DNA of 64,000 nucleotides from JARIHD01 sp035758825 (GTDB lineage Bacteria > Patescibacteriota > Saccharimonadia > Saccharimonadales > UBA4665), in the NCBI GenBank assembly GCA_035758825.1, contig DASTWA010000007.1, forward strand, positions 1 to 64,000, given 5' to 3'. This document shows, in pieces, positions 1 to 6,959 of this stretch. The translations under genes were made by a program, and so were the position numbers. The notes under the pieces are model-generated. The model was not told the origin of the DNA. It did not search any database and worked only from the letters and a program-made list of their open reading frames with translations. Position 1 is the stretch's first letter, and the number at the start of each line of letters is the position of its first letter.

Positions 1-683
1 ATCCCCTAAGAGGCATGATCTACTGCGCCGTATGTGGTAGCGACAGTTATATGAAGGTAGGTAAGAACAAAACGGGCAGTGGGAAGTACGTGCTGTCGTA
101 TCGTTGTGACAATAAAGCCTGTACGCGATCACCACGTTCGCTCAGGGCCAAACATATCTTCAATTCGATATATGAATGCCTTGAGCGTTTTGAGCAGGGA
201 GACGAAGCCTACGAGCGTTACAGCGCAGAGCTTGACGGCCTCACTGACGAAAAAATGCAAGAGATTCGTACGGATATTCATAGCAAACGTGGCAGGCTGT
301 CTCATATCTCCAAAGAAATCAATGAGCGCTCATTGAGCATTGGGCGGTTGGCAGATACGCCCGCCTATCAGCCTAATATGGACGAACTGGAACGGCTTAC
401 TGCTCAGCGAACTGACCTGGAGGCTACCATAAAATCACTCGAAGAAAAGATTGCGGAACCCCACAAAATCAAGCTCAATAAAGATGAGTTTTTGAACTTG
501 TTGAAATCTGCCGCTGATAAGATGCGAGCTGGCTCGGCAGTAGAAAAAGACGTGCTTTGCCGCATTTTGTTTTTGAACCTAGCCGTAGATAACGAAAAAG
601 TGGTCTCTTACCACTGGCGCGAACCGTTCGCGACGCTGGTAAAGACCACTGAATTCGGTTTTGGTGGGGGTGACAGGACTTGA
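1..683 (+). CDS. Large serine recombinase, C-terminal part (cut by left window edge)
   Basis: The reading frame is open to the left edge (first full codon at position 3), so the catalytic N-terminal domain lies outside the window. What remains begins with a recombinase zinc-ribbon (CAVC near the start, then CDNKAC about 25 residues later), followed by a long charged coiled-coil region and a C-terminal helical segment. This layout is typical of large serine recombinases/integrases of mobile elements, which carry out site-specific DNA strand exchange. The last seven codons or so run into the 3' end of the tRNA-Ile gene on the other strand, so the coding end coincides with a likely attachment site. 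An internal ATG at 15 is not the true start. Confidence 0.85.
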   Translation, partial: PLRGMIYCAVCGSDSYMKVGKNKTGSGKYVLSYRCDNKACTRSPRSLRAKHIFNSIYECLERFEQGDEAYERYSAELDGLTDEKMQEIRTDIHSKRGRLSHISKEINERSLSIGRLADTPAYQPNMDELERLTAQRTDLEATIKSLEEKIAEPHKIKLNKDEFLNLLKSAADKMRAGSAVEKDVLCRILFLNLAVDNEKVVSYHWREPFATLVKTTEFGFGGGDRT

Positions 684-737
684 ACCTGTGACCAAGCGGT
701 TATGAGCCGCCTGCTCTAACCACTGAGCTACACCCCC
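662..737 (-). tRNA. tRNA-Ile2 (anticodon CAT), CCA encoded
   Basis: A full cloverleaf reads on the minus strand with a perfect 7-bp acceptor stem (GGGGGTG/CACCCCC), discriminator A at 665 and encoded CCA at 664-662. The anticodon loop is CTCATAA. The anticodon-stem and variable-loop sequence resembles bacterial tRNA-Ile(CAT), whose C34 is changed to lysidine by TilS, rather than elongator tRNA-Met. tilS lies at 9614. The 3' end overlaps the recombinase coding end. Confidence 0.85.
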
Positions 738-813
738 TCATGTGGATTAGATATAACAGAGATGAGTATAGCAGATGACGGCCGCCAGGTATATAATCAA
801 AAGGGTAAAAACA

Positions 814-1272
814 ATGGAAACAAAAACGCCAACCCGACTAGAAAAGGCCTATGATTATATCTTGCAGTTCCGCGACGTGCGCGCTGTCGGGCTTTTGCTA
901 TTTCTGGTGGTTGTGCTTCTCATTAGCTGGAGTGGCGTAAAAGTCATCGACACTAATTATCGCCTCCAAAAACAGATCAACGAGTACGAGCAGCACAACG
1001 GTCTCAAAAAACTGGCCAACACCAACCTCAAGCTGGAAAACGAGTACTACCGGACCAACCAGTACCTGGACATTTCTGCCCGCCAGAATTTTGGCCTGGC
1101 TGCTCCTGGCGAAACGTTGGTGAATATTTCACCCAATGTGGCCCTGGCGCATACAGTTGACCTGCCCGACGGCGAACAAGTACTAGCCAAAAAAACCAAA
1201 GAGAAACAGCCAGCCTACCAGCGTAACTTCCAATCCTGGATTGACTTTCTTTTCCACCGAGAGACTGATTGA
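814..1272 (+). CDS. FtsB/DivIC-like septum formation initiator
   Basis: A 152-residue bitopic membrane protein: short cytoplasmic N-terminus, one membrane helix at about residues 24-42, then a coiled coil (about 48-80) and a segment ending in an ARQNFGLAAPGE-type motif, matching the (E)LGL-x-PGE motif of FtsB/DivIC. Such proteins bridge FtsL and FtsQ/DivIB in the divisome outside the cytoplasmic membrane. The ATG at 814 is preferred over an upstream ATG at 775, because a TATAAT at 792-797 lies between them and would make the upstream start untranscribed. The C-terminal basic tail is longer than usual for FtsB. Assignment rests on architecture more than sequence. Confidence 0.7.
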   Translation: METKTPTRLEKAYDYILQFRDVRAVGLLLFLVVVLLISWSGVKVIDTNYRLQKQINEYEQHNGLKKLANTNLKLENEYYRTNQYLDISARQNFGLAAPGETLVNISPNVALAHTVDLPDGEQVLAKKTKEKQPAYQRNFQSWIDFLFHRETD

Positions 1273-1347
1273 CAGAGGGCGTCTGGGGTAGTATAATTTG
1301 CATATATCTCGAAAGAATTTTGAGATCCTATTTTTTGATAGGGATGA

Positions 1348-1422
1348 CGCGGGATGGAGCAGCGGCAGCTCGCGTGGCTCATAACCACGAGGTCCCAGGT
1401 TCGAGTCCTGGTCCCGCAACCA
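1348..1422 (+). tRNA. Initiator tRNA-fMet (CAT), CCA encoded
   Basis: Cloverleaf with the initiator hallmarks: unpaired C1 (1348) against A72 (1418), A11-U24 in the D stem, anticodon loop CTCATAA. Discriminator A73 at 1419, CCA at 1420-1422. The anticodon stem is CGTGG/CCACG, so pair 29-41 is U-A instead of the G-C expected in the three consecutive G-C pairs of most bacterial initiators. A TATAAT-like box near 1293-1298 can drive it, and a terminator follows at 1431. Confidence 0.93.
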
Positions 1423-1430
1423 AAATAAGG

Positions 1431-1457
1431 CACCCACGAAAGTGGGTGTTTTATTTT
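1431..1457 (+). terminator. Intrinsic terminator after tRNA-fMet
   Basis: Hairpin CACCCAC/GTGGGTG (1431-1437 with 1442-1448, loop GAAA) followed by TTTTATTTT. Confidence 0.85.
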
Positions 1458-1492
1458 GGTCCTGGCAAGAATTGAACCTGGGACTAGCCAGT

Positions 1493-1594
1493 GCAAGCTG
1501 GCGTGGTCCTAGGTTCGGCGAAGCGAGGTGCGCGCAGGAATCAATTCCGAGCACACCGCAGCGAAGGAGCGGAGCGATCCTGGTCCCGCAACCA
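1493..1594 (+). pseudogene. Broken second copy of tRNA-fMet
   Basis: Positions 1493-1517 resemble the D-arm-to-T-arm part of the initiator tRNA at 1348, with the anticodon arm deleted. About 60 bp of unrelated sequence follows, with an internal dyad GGAAT-CA-ATTCC. The exact 3' end of the tRNA, including CCA, resumes at 1578-1594. It cannot fold as a tRNA. The sequence at 1457-1482 also resembles a T arm in inverted orientation. The whole 1457-1600 stretch looks like recombination debris at a tRNA attachment site. Confidence 0.6.
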
Positions 1595-1596
1595 AA
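1578..1596 (+). repeat. 19-bp direct repeat of the tRNA-fMet 3' end (candidate att site)
   Basis: TCCTGGTCCCGCAACCAAA at 1578-1596 is identical to 1406-1424, which covers the T-stem, acceptor stem and CCA of the functional initiator tRNA. Such duplications arise when an element integrates into a tRNA gene and restores its 3' end. No third copy was noticed further right in the window. Confidence 0.75.
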
Positions 1597-1600
1597 GAAA

Positions 1601-1634
1601 AAGTCCAAGGCATTGCTTGGACTTTTTCTTTTTA
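1601..1634. terminator. Bidirectional intrinsic terminator
   Basis: Stem AAGTCCAAG/CTTGGACTT (1601-1609 with 1616-1624, loop GCATTG) is flanked by A-rich and T-rich tracts, so it can work both for rightward transcription and for the leftward operon ending at 1632. Confidence 0.8.
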
Positions 1635-2573
1635 CTCGCTGTCTACGACATCATCTGCAAGCAAAGCCTCATCGATGTCATTCTTTCGGTATTCTATATC
1701 TACGCGAATGATCTCAGTTCCACTTGGCTTAGTACTAACTGTCATGGCCGGAAAGGTATTTCTAAGTTTCTTAATCGCAGATTTTACTCGCTGTACCTGA
1801 GTTGTTCCGGTAGCGTGAAGAGAAATTACCTCGGCCTTCACGCCATATCTTATGTTCGAAATAGCTTTTTTGACGACCTTGTCTACAATTTCATCTTCTT
1901 TCATTCCGCCATGGACAAAAATCGCAAATCTCATATCGGAAAGAATTGCTTCATACTCTTTATCGAAGCGCTTTTGTGCAACAAGAGCGTCGGCCTTCAT
2001 GAGCTGCTTGAATAAGGGCCTAAAAAATGTTCCAAAGTAATCGGCCGATGCCAGCTCAATAACTCGTCTCTCACGCAGGCGTTGACCTGCGGTTGTCTGA
2101 GCCCAAAGCTTTTTGGCTTCCTCGGTTTTTCTATTCTCCCGTAAGAATTTTAAGTATAGACCGGTCCTCATTAATTGATAGTCGGCGGGCGTAAGCCTAT
2201 GCTTAAAGAATTTTAACAGCCCACGAAGGTACGGATCTTGCTCGTGGTTTTTTATATCTGTGATTAACTGTTGAGAGTCTTCGGCGAGGAACGCTACCTG
2301 CTTGTTCTCGAACTGATCAATAAGGGGTTTGAGCGCTTCGACCGCCTCTGGTGATAAAGAGCCATCAGCGTTAGTGTAGACGTTGAAGTTGAGGACGGGG
2401 CCATTATTTATGACCTGGTTAACGGGGCCCTGGTTGACCTGCCCATTATTATTGCCTGCTCGCTGTTTCGTAGTTTGCTTCGACTTCGAGTTTGTAGTTT
2501 TGCCTCTTCTGAACTTGAGAAAATCAAGGCGAATGCTTTTATCGCCGAAGATCGCCGCGAGCCAGTCAATCAT
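1632..2573 (-). CDS. Hypothetical protein with Asn/Gln-rich linker (second gene of unknown two-gene operon)
   Basis: 313 residues, not recognised. The N-terminus (about 1-35) is mixed basic/hydrophobic. Residues about 36-62 form a low-complexity Asn/Gln/Gly/Val segment (NNNGQVNQG, then VINNGP). The rest is a soluble, mostly helical region rich in Lys/Glu/Leu, with a basic patch LRERR near the middle and a beta-rich C-terminal part. No signal peptide or membrane helix is seen. It starts 3 bp after the stop of the 79-residue gene upstream on the same strand, so the two are almost certainly co-transcribed from the promoter at 2951-2979. The locus is A+T-richer than its surroundings and lies beside duplicated tRNA-fMet sequence, suggesting acquired cargo. 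It could be an effector or defence component, but nothing in the sequence proves this. Confidence 0.7.
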   Translation of the reverse strand: MIDWLAAIFGDKSIRLDFLKFRRGKTTNSKSKQTTKQRAGNNNGQVNQGPVNQVINNGPVLNFNVYTNADGSLSPEAVEALKPLIDQFENKQVAFLAEDSQQLITDIKNHEQDPYLRGLLKFFKHRLTPADYQLMRTGLYLKFLRENRKTEEAKKLWAQTTAGQRLRERRVIELASADYFGTFFRPLFKQLMKADALVAQKRFDKEYEAILSDMRFAIFVHGGMKEDEIVDKVVKKAISNIRYGVKAEVISLHATGTTQVQRVKSAIKKLRNTFPAMTVSTKPSGTEIIRVDIEYRKNDIDEALLADDVVDSE

Positions 2574-2576
2574 TTT

Positions 2577-2816
2577 TTAATTCTCTAGATATTCTGACTG
2601 CTCAAGAAGTGCGGGCAGATCATTAGTAACGAAGATTTCACTGCCTGGACGAATGCCAGCGAACTTATCAATGTGAACTTCCTCGTTCTGAGGCGATACC
2701 ACCCTTTCGCCCGTTCTTGTTTCAATTATAAAACCCTCGTTATCCACCGACTTGCCGAATAATTGCAGAACTGCCTTCTTCGACTCAACGGTGTTGCCAA
2801 AGGTAATTGTCTTCAT
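2577..2816 (-). CDS. Small hypothetical protein, first gene of two-gene operon
   Basis: 79 residues, acidic, no membrane segment or recognised motif. It contains a GxRPGSEIFV-like beta-turn region and a leucine-rich C-terminal helix. An AAGGA sequence lies upstream of the ATG. It is transcribed leftward ahead of the 313-residue protein with a 3-bp gap. A small first gene tightly coupled to a larger unknown one recalls antidote/partner arrangements, but no toxin or antitoxin family can be named. Confidence 0.65.
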   Translation of the reverse strand: MKTITFGNTVESKKAVLQLFGKSVDNEGFIIETRTGERVVSPQNEEVHIDKFAGIRPGSEIFVTNDLPALLEQSEYLEN

Positions 2817-2950
2817 GTTGTCCAGATTCCTTGCTTTGTAGCAACTTCATTACAGCTTGTAAGCTCATAATATCATGGATATTTTGAGCACGTGCAATTG
2901 AATTTCTAAAATAACTGGTAAATATTAAAGTAACGCCAGTCTCGGTAACT

Positions 2951-2979
2951 TATATAAAGCCTTGTGGACAACTTGTCAA
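2951..2979 (-). promoter_or_regulatory. Sigma70-type promoter for the two-gene operon
   Basis: On the minus strand TTGACA (2979-2974), a 17-nt spacer and TATATA (2956-2951) form a near-consensus promoter about 130 nt upstream of the 79-codon gene. The stretch 2817-3053 otherwise holds no gene that I can support. Confidence 0.7.
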
Positions 2980-3053
2980 CGTTTGTAAAATATTCTGATT
3001 GCAAACTTGTTCGTGGTTGGTACACTGTGATTAGTGGTATAAGAATATACACC

Positions 3054-3081
3054 TTGACAAAACATAAGAATTATGTATAAT
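3054..3081 (+). promoter_or_regulatory. Consensus sigma70 promoter
   Basis: TTGACA (3054-3059), 16-nt spacer, TATAAT (3076-3081): both hexamers are perfect consensus, the best promoter in the window. The predicted transcript starts near 3088, immediately before a stem-loop (3091-3100 with 3112-3125), and ends at the terminator at 3308-3339. Confidence 0.85.
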
Positions 3082-3168
3082 GATAGGTGCTGTGATAGCC
3101 AAAAATTAAAAGGCTACTTATCACAAACAAAAACTTTACAAAACAAAATAACGAAAGGTCATAGCCAT

Positions 3169-3264
3169 ATGACAAAAAAGACAAAGAGCGGATTAGTATT
3201 CGAGCTGTCACCAACCAGCGACAAGCGATTCCTGCTCATCGACAGACTGCTGGGCAAAGCCTGA
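3169..3264 (+). CDS. 31-residue basic peptide on a strongly promoted short transcript
   Basis: ATG at 3169 follows GAAAGG with suitable spacing. The peptide starts MTKKTKSGLVFEL and ends LLIDRLLGKA. It is preceded by the consensus promoter at 3054, a 5' stem-loop and an A-rich leader, and followed 44 nt later by a strong terminator. The same frame extends upstream to an ATG at 3073, but that lies inside the promoter. The transcript of about 250 nt may be an mRNA for this peptide, a small regulatory RNA, or both. No family is recognised. Confidence 0.5.
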   Translation: MTKKTKSGLVFELSPTSDKRFLLIDRLLGKA

Positions 3265-3307
3265 TACCAGGCCTGACGAGTTGTTCTAAAGTTGTCAGTC
3301 AATAAAG

Positions 3308-3339
3308 AAAAGAAGGCTCCGTTGCTCGGGCCTTCTTTT
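3308..3339. terminator. Strong bidirectional terminator
   Basis: 10-bp stem AAAAGAAGGC/GCCTTCTTTT (3308-3317 with 3330-3339) with an inner CCG/CGG pairing and flanking A/T tracts. It ends the 31-codon transcript and, in the other direction, the CYTH gene. Confidence 0.88.
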
Positions 3340-3363
3340 ATTGAGTGCGCAAAGAGGTACGAT

Positions 3364-3885
3364 TTACAGCGGGCGATAGCCGTATTGGGCCAGACGCTGT
3401 TCGATCTCGTCATAGGTTTTGCCGGCCAGAATGCCGCCCGCAATGGCCGGGTCTTCGGTGACGTCAGCCAAACAGAAATCCGGCATCTCAAAGCTCAGCA
3501 TGTCCGTCTTGCTTGTGAACTCAAATTCGATAATGACCAGCCCTTTTAAGTCGCCCTCAAAGATATCGACCTCAGCGACCAGGCCGTTATACGGCATATA
3601 ATACCTGGTTTTGCGCAGCTCACGGCCGTCACCTTTGGCCAGAGCTTCGAATTCTTCCCGGGTCAGCACGACGTTTTCTTCTATCATGATGCCTGCGGTG
3701 GTAGGGTCGGTGGCTGTCTTTTTGGTAAATTCATATTTGTCGTTCTTTTGGCGGACGCGCGTGTAGGCATGCTCGGCGGACGCTGGAAAGTACACATCTC
3801 GCATGCTGACGTGGTCACAGCTATAAACTTCGGGCGGCAGTATTGCCGCCAGGTAGGTGCGTTCTTGTTCGATTTCTTGGGCCAT
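3364..3885 (-). CDS. CYTH-domain protein (triphosphate tunnel metalloenzyme)
   Basis: 173 residues beginning MAQEIEQERTYL, the N-terminal ExE-type strand typical of CYTH proteins. Alternating basic strands follow (RVRQKNDKYEFTKK) and acidic strands (EVDIFEGDLKGLVIIEFEF), which in this fold line a tunnel binding the triphosphate and divalent metals. The DVTEDPAIAGG segment near the C-terminus is also typical. Characterised relatives are inorganic triphosphatases, thiamine triphosphatases or class IV adenylate cyclases. The exact substrate cannot be read from the sequence. It is a single gene, convergent with the 31-codon transcript and sharing its terminator. Confidence 0.8.
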   Translation of the reverse strand: MAQEIEQERTYLAAILPPEVYSCDHVSMRDVYFPASAEHAYTRVRQKNDKYEFTKKTATDPTTAGIMIEENVVLTREEFEALAKGDGRELRKTRYYMPYNGLVAEVDIFEGDLKGLVIIEFEFTSKTDMLSFEMPDFCLADVTEDPAIAGGILAGKTYDEIEQRLAQYGYRPL

Positions 3886-3931
3886 CTGCCCAGTCTACAG
3901 AAAAAGTGGTGCATATGAAATGGCAGAGCCA

Positions 3932-3950
3932 CGTTCTTGTTCGATTTCTT
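3932..3950. repeat. 19-bp duplication of the CYTH gene start
   Basis: CGTTCTTGTTCGATTTCTT occurs at 3860-3878, inside the CYTH coding start, and again exactly at 3932-3950 in the intergenic region. It is a local duplication 72 bp apart with no obvious function. Confidence 0.7.
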
Positions 3951-4006
3951 ACAGCGCCGCTGTCTGCCTGGCGTACCATGAAAAGATAATAATCTTAGGA
4001 GACCCC

Positions 4007-4855
4007 ATGAAAAAACGATTCTTCTGGTCACTGTCTTTGTCTTTGCTCGCTACGCTTATGGGGTTGGTGCTCAGTCTCTCGCCTGCTATCGCCATCGCCC
4101 ACGGAAGTAACAGGTATGTTGCCCTTGGGGATTCTATCGCGGCAGGCGTCGGCCTGCAGCCGCTAGAAGGAAGTCAAGAGGATGCGGTTTGTGGCCGGTC
4201 GAGTGCCTCCTACCCTTACCAGGTGGCCCGGAGGATTGGGATGTCGTTTGGGCACTATGCTTGCGGCGGCGCTAAGGTGAGCGACGGTCTCTATGACAGC
4301 CAAGAGATAGGTGGCCTGCAACTCGAGCCGCAGATCGACCGCGCTTTTGCTGCCGGCACGCCAGAGGTCATCAGCGTCACTATCGGGGCAAACGATATGC
4401 GTTGGACCCGTATACTGCAGCAGTGCTATCTTTCGGATTGCGGTGGCCGGCTTGATGAAGTCCAGATGACGGCATACCGGACATATCTGCGCTACAAGCT
4501 GCACCGGACACTCAGCCTGATCTATGCCAAGAGCCACGAAGTCCAGCCCAAAGTTATCTTTACCGGTTACTTTATGCCGTTCTCGACGGGCGCACCGGCT
4601 TGTGCCGATACCCGTAACTTTACGCCAACAGAAATGACGTGGCTGAACGGACAGGTGGCCAAACTCAACCAGACCATTACCGATTCGGTGTCATGGTATG
4701 ATTTTGCCAGGTATGCACCGGTAGACTTTGCGGGCCACGAATTTTGCACCCAAAACCCGTGGATCCAAGGCGTAGCCGACCCGGCACCGTATCACCCGAC
4801 AGCTGCGGGGCAATTGGCAATCTCCCGGTCGGTTCTGGCAGAATACAGCCGGTAA
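4007..4855 (+). CDS. Secreted SGNH/GDSL-family hydrolase
   Basis: 282 residues with a Sec signal peptide (MKKRFFW, hydrophobic core to about residue 30, AxA-like end). The SGNH blocks are visible: block I GDSIAAG with nucleophile Ser43, a block-II-like GGAK, block III GANDMRW, and a C-terminal His in PAPYHPTAAGQ. Members are esterases, lipases or acetyl-hydrolases acting on lipids or carbohydrate esters. With a signal peptide it should act outside the membrane. The ATG at 4007 is chosen because TAGGAG precedes it and the signal peptide starts there; the frame extends upstream without support. Confidence 0.85.
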   Translation: MKKRFFWSLSLSLLATLMGLVLSLSPAIAIAHGSNRYVALGDSIAAGVGLQPLEGSQEDAVCGRSSASYPYQVARRIGMSFGHYACGGAKVSDGLYDSQEIGGLQLEPQIDRAFAAGTPEVISVTIGANDMRWTRILQQCYLSDCGGRLDEVQMTAYRTYLRYKLHRTLSLIYAKSHEVQPKVIFTGYFMPFSTGAPACADTRNFTPTEMTWLNGQVAKLNQTITDSVSWYDFARYAPVDFAGHEFCTQNPWIQGVADPAPYHPTAAGQLAISRSVLAEYSR

Positions 4856-4861
4856 GAGCGG

Positions 4862-5134
4862 CTATTTGCGGGCACGCTTAAGAGCTGGAAGCTTGTTGCA
4901 GACCAGACTAAAGACGAGCGCCCAGACGACGGCATTGATGCCAAAGATGGCAAGCCCACCGAAACAGACGCGCAAAATAGCACGGCTTGCATCGTAGTCC
5001 AAGAGACCTACAAGGCCGGCCACGACAATCCCTGCCAAGCTGACGGCAAGGTAGGCGTGCTGCATTTTGGTGCGCTCAGTGTGCGTGGCATTCCACTCGG
5101 CGAGCATATCCTTAATAGTCTGTAACACAGTCAT
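4862..5134 (-). CDS. Small two-helix membrane protein
   Basis: 90 residues starting MTVLQTIKDML, with an amphipathic/basic N-terminus and two membrane helices (roughly 33-50 and 62-84) followed by a basic tail. Start at 5134 rather than 5152, because a TATTAT box ends 7 nt before it, the usual short-leader arrangement in this window, and CGGAG overlaps. It is convergent with the SGNH hydrolase with only 6 bp between stops. Function unknown. Confidence 0.6.
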   Translation of the reverse strand: MTVLQTIKDMLAEWNATHTERTKMQHAYLAVSLAGIVVAGLVGLLDYDASRAILRVCFGGLAIFGINAVVWALVFSLVCNKLPALKRARK

Positions 5135-5215
5135 AGCTCCGATAATATACATATTATATATTATTATGCTTGTGCTGTCAATAGATCACGCTTGCCTGAT
5201 TCAGCCATTTCGTAG

Positions 5216-5629
5216 TTATCGGCCGCAAAGTAAAGCTGCACGGTTGGATTGCGCGGAGTTTATTTTATCTGCCTGCACTGCTTCCAGCCATGAATGAGGC
5301 GAAGCTGTCTGGGGGTCGAATTGGCTTCCCCAAGTTGCCAGTTCAATCAAGATCGGAACCGCCAATTTACCCTTATATGTTAATGTGTAAACTTCTTTTC
5401 GCTTATCTGTCTCGTGGGTTTGTTTGGCTAGAACGCCCTTCATTACCAAATGCTCAAGGCGCGTGGCAAGGGTACGACTAGAGATTCGTTCTTTGGAGGC
5501 CAAAAATTCGCCGTAGGTGCGTTTGCCGTAGCATACGATGTCACGAATAATTAGTAGCGACCAAGGGTCACCAAAGGTCTCCAGTGAGTAGTTAATCGGG
5601 CAATGCGATTTGGTATCTGTTCGTTTCAC
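5216..5629 (-). CDS. HxlR-family winged-helix transcriptional regulator
   Basis: 137 residues: CPINYSLETFGDPWSLLIIRDI near the N-terminus is the HxlR signature (cysteine then GxxW-x-LLI). The recognition part ISSRTLATRLEHLVMKGVL and the wing (YTLTYKG) follow. HxlR proteins are dimeric, often redox- or metabolite-responsive regulators of adjacent genes. It is divergent from the amidase at 5683 with a 53-bp shared promoter region, so that amidase is the natural candidate target. Confidence 0.88.
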   Translation of the reverse strand: MKRTDTKSHCPINYSLETFGDPWSLLIIRDIVCYGKRTYGEFLASKERISSRTLATRLEHLVMKGVLAKQTHETDKRKEVYTLTYKGKLAVPILIELATWGSQFDPQTASPHSWLEAVQADKINSAQSNRAALLCGR

Positions 5630-5682
5630 AGCTGGAGTATAGCATATTTACTTTAATTATGAAAGTATGTTACCATAGCAGT

Positions 5683-6894
5683 ATGACTAACCAGCATCAT
5701 TTCAAGACGATCACAGAAGTAAGCAAACTTATCCAAGGGCGAAAGCTGTCACCGAGGGATTTGGTTGAAGAGTGTTTGAACCAAATTGAAAAGCTAAACC
5801 CGAAGGTTAATGCCTTTATCACCGTGATGGCTGAACAGGCTCGCAACGATGCAGAACGGGCTGAGAATGAGATCAAGGCTGGTAAGTGGCGCGGCCCACT
5901 ACACGGTATACCCGTAGCATTCAAAGACATGTACGATACGGCAGGTATCAAAACCACTGCTGGCTTTGAGTACTTTAAGGAGCGTGTACCGCAACGGGAT
6001 GCCGCGGCCGTGAGCGCTCTAAAAGAAGCTGGCGCAATCATTCTGGGTAAGACTAACATGCACAAGCTCGCGATGGGCACAACATCAGCTGATAGCGCCT
6101 TTGGTCCGGTAAAGAATCCTTGGAATGAAGAATATATTGCCGGTGGTTCGTCCGGTGGTTCTGCGGCCGCAGTGGCAAGCGGCATGTGTTTTGCCACCGT
6201 CGACACTGACGCAGTAGGCTCCACTCGGCTTCCGGCTGCCTGTTGCGGCGTGGTTGGCTACAAATGTACATGGGGTCAATTAGATAACAGCGGCATTCTT
6301 GAGGGCGAGCAGGCTGACGAAGTTATTTTGAAGTTGGCAACGGTAGGTATTATTACGCGGAGCGTAAGCGACACTGCCGTCGTGGCCGATGCTCTGGGCA
6401 AAACGTCGTACGCGGACAAACTAGATAAATCGGCGCCTCAGCGAATTGGTATTGTGACAAACTTTGGGGCTGACGAAACGGTACGCGAACATTTTGCGGC
6501 CGCGGTCAAGGTGATTGAGAAGGCTGGCTTTGCAACTACGCCCACGATGGCGCCGTTTAGCGAGAACCCGGACATGAAACATATCGACGAAAGCCGTAAA
6601 AATGTAGATGAAATTTTTAAAGAAGCCGACATGCTTTTGCTGCCTACTACAGCAACTGCGGTTCCGACTTTTAAAAACATCGGCAATGACCCGCAGGCGC
6701 TTTCTCCTCAGAATACTTTTTTTGTTAACTATTTTGGCCTGCCCGCCATATCAGTGCCTGCGGGTTTTGATGCCAATGGGCTGCCTTTGGGACTACAGAT
6801 TGTAGGTAAACCCGGCGATGATGTTGGTGTATTGCAGGTTGCCTTTGTCTTCCAGCGGGCAACCCCGTGGATCGAACGCCACCCTTCTTCGTAG
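5683..6894 (+). CDS. Amidase-signature family hydrolase (GatA-like but short)
   Basis: 403 residues with the catalytic Lys in AFKDMYDTAG, the cis-Ser loop GGSSGGSAAA and the nucleophile Ser in VGSTRLPAACCG, so the Ser-cisSer-Lys triad is complete. The family hydrolyses amides or supplies ammonia (GatA). This protein is 60-90 residues shorter than typical GatA, the loss being in the substrate-specific region after the core, and no gatB or gatC is beside it, so I call only an amidase. The ATG at 5683 lies 6 nt after a TACCAT box. Regulation by the divergent HxlR protein is likely. Confidence 0.85.
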   Translation: MTNQHHFKTITEVSKLIQGRKLSPRDLVEECLNQIEKLNPKVNAFITVMAEQARNDAERAENEIKAGKWRGPLHGIPVAFKDMYDTAGIKTTAGFEYFKERVPQRDAAAVSALKEAGAIILGKTNMHKLAMGTTSADSAFGPVKNPWNEEYIAGGSSGGSAAAVASGMCFATVDTDAVGSTRLPAACCGVVGYKCTWGQLDNSGILEGEQADEVILKLATVGIITRSVSDTAVVADALGKTSYADKLDKSAPQRIGIVTNFGADETVREHFAAAVKVIEKAGFATTPTMAPFSENPDMKHIDESRKNVDEIFKEADMLLLPTTATAVPTFKNIGNDPQALSPQNTFFVNYFGLPAISVPAGFDANGLPLGLQIVGKPGDDVGVLQVAFVFQRATPWIERHPSS

Positions 6895-6959
6895 GGCCCA
6901 TGCCTTCATGACGCTGAGGGACGGTGTCAGTTGCCGGTCCTCTTGTCGAACGAACAGTG

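Noticed and set aside
1183..1608. Open frames across tRNA-fMet and its remnant on the minus strand
   Set aside because: They translate tRNA and terminator sequence (recurring repeats in different frames), not protein.
2962..2971. DnaA-box-like TTGTGGACAA suggesting an origin
   Set aside because: Only one copy, no dnaA/dnaN neighbours and it lies inside a better-supported promoter spacer.
5683..6894. Naming the amidase gatA
   Set aside because: Too short, lacks gatB/gatC neighbours and has an HxlR regulator; only amidase family membership is supported.
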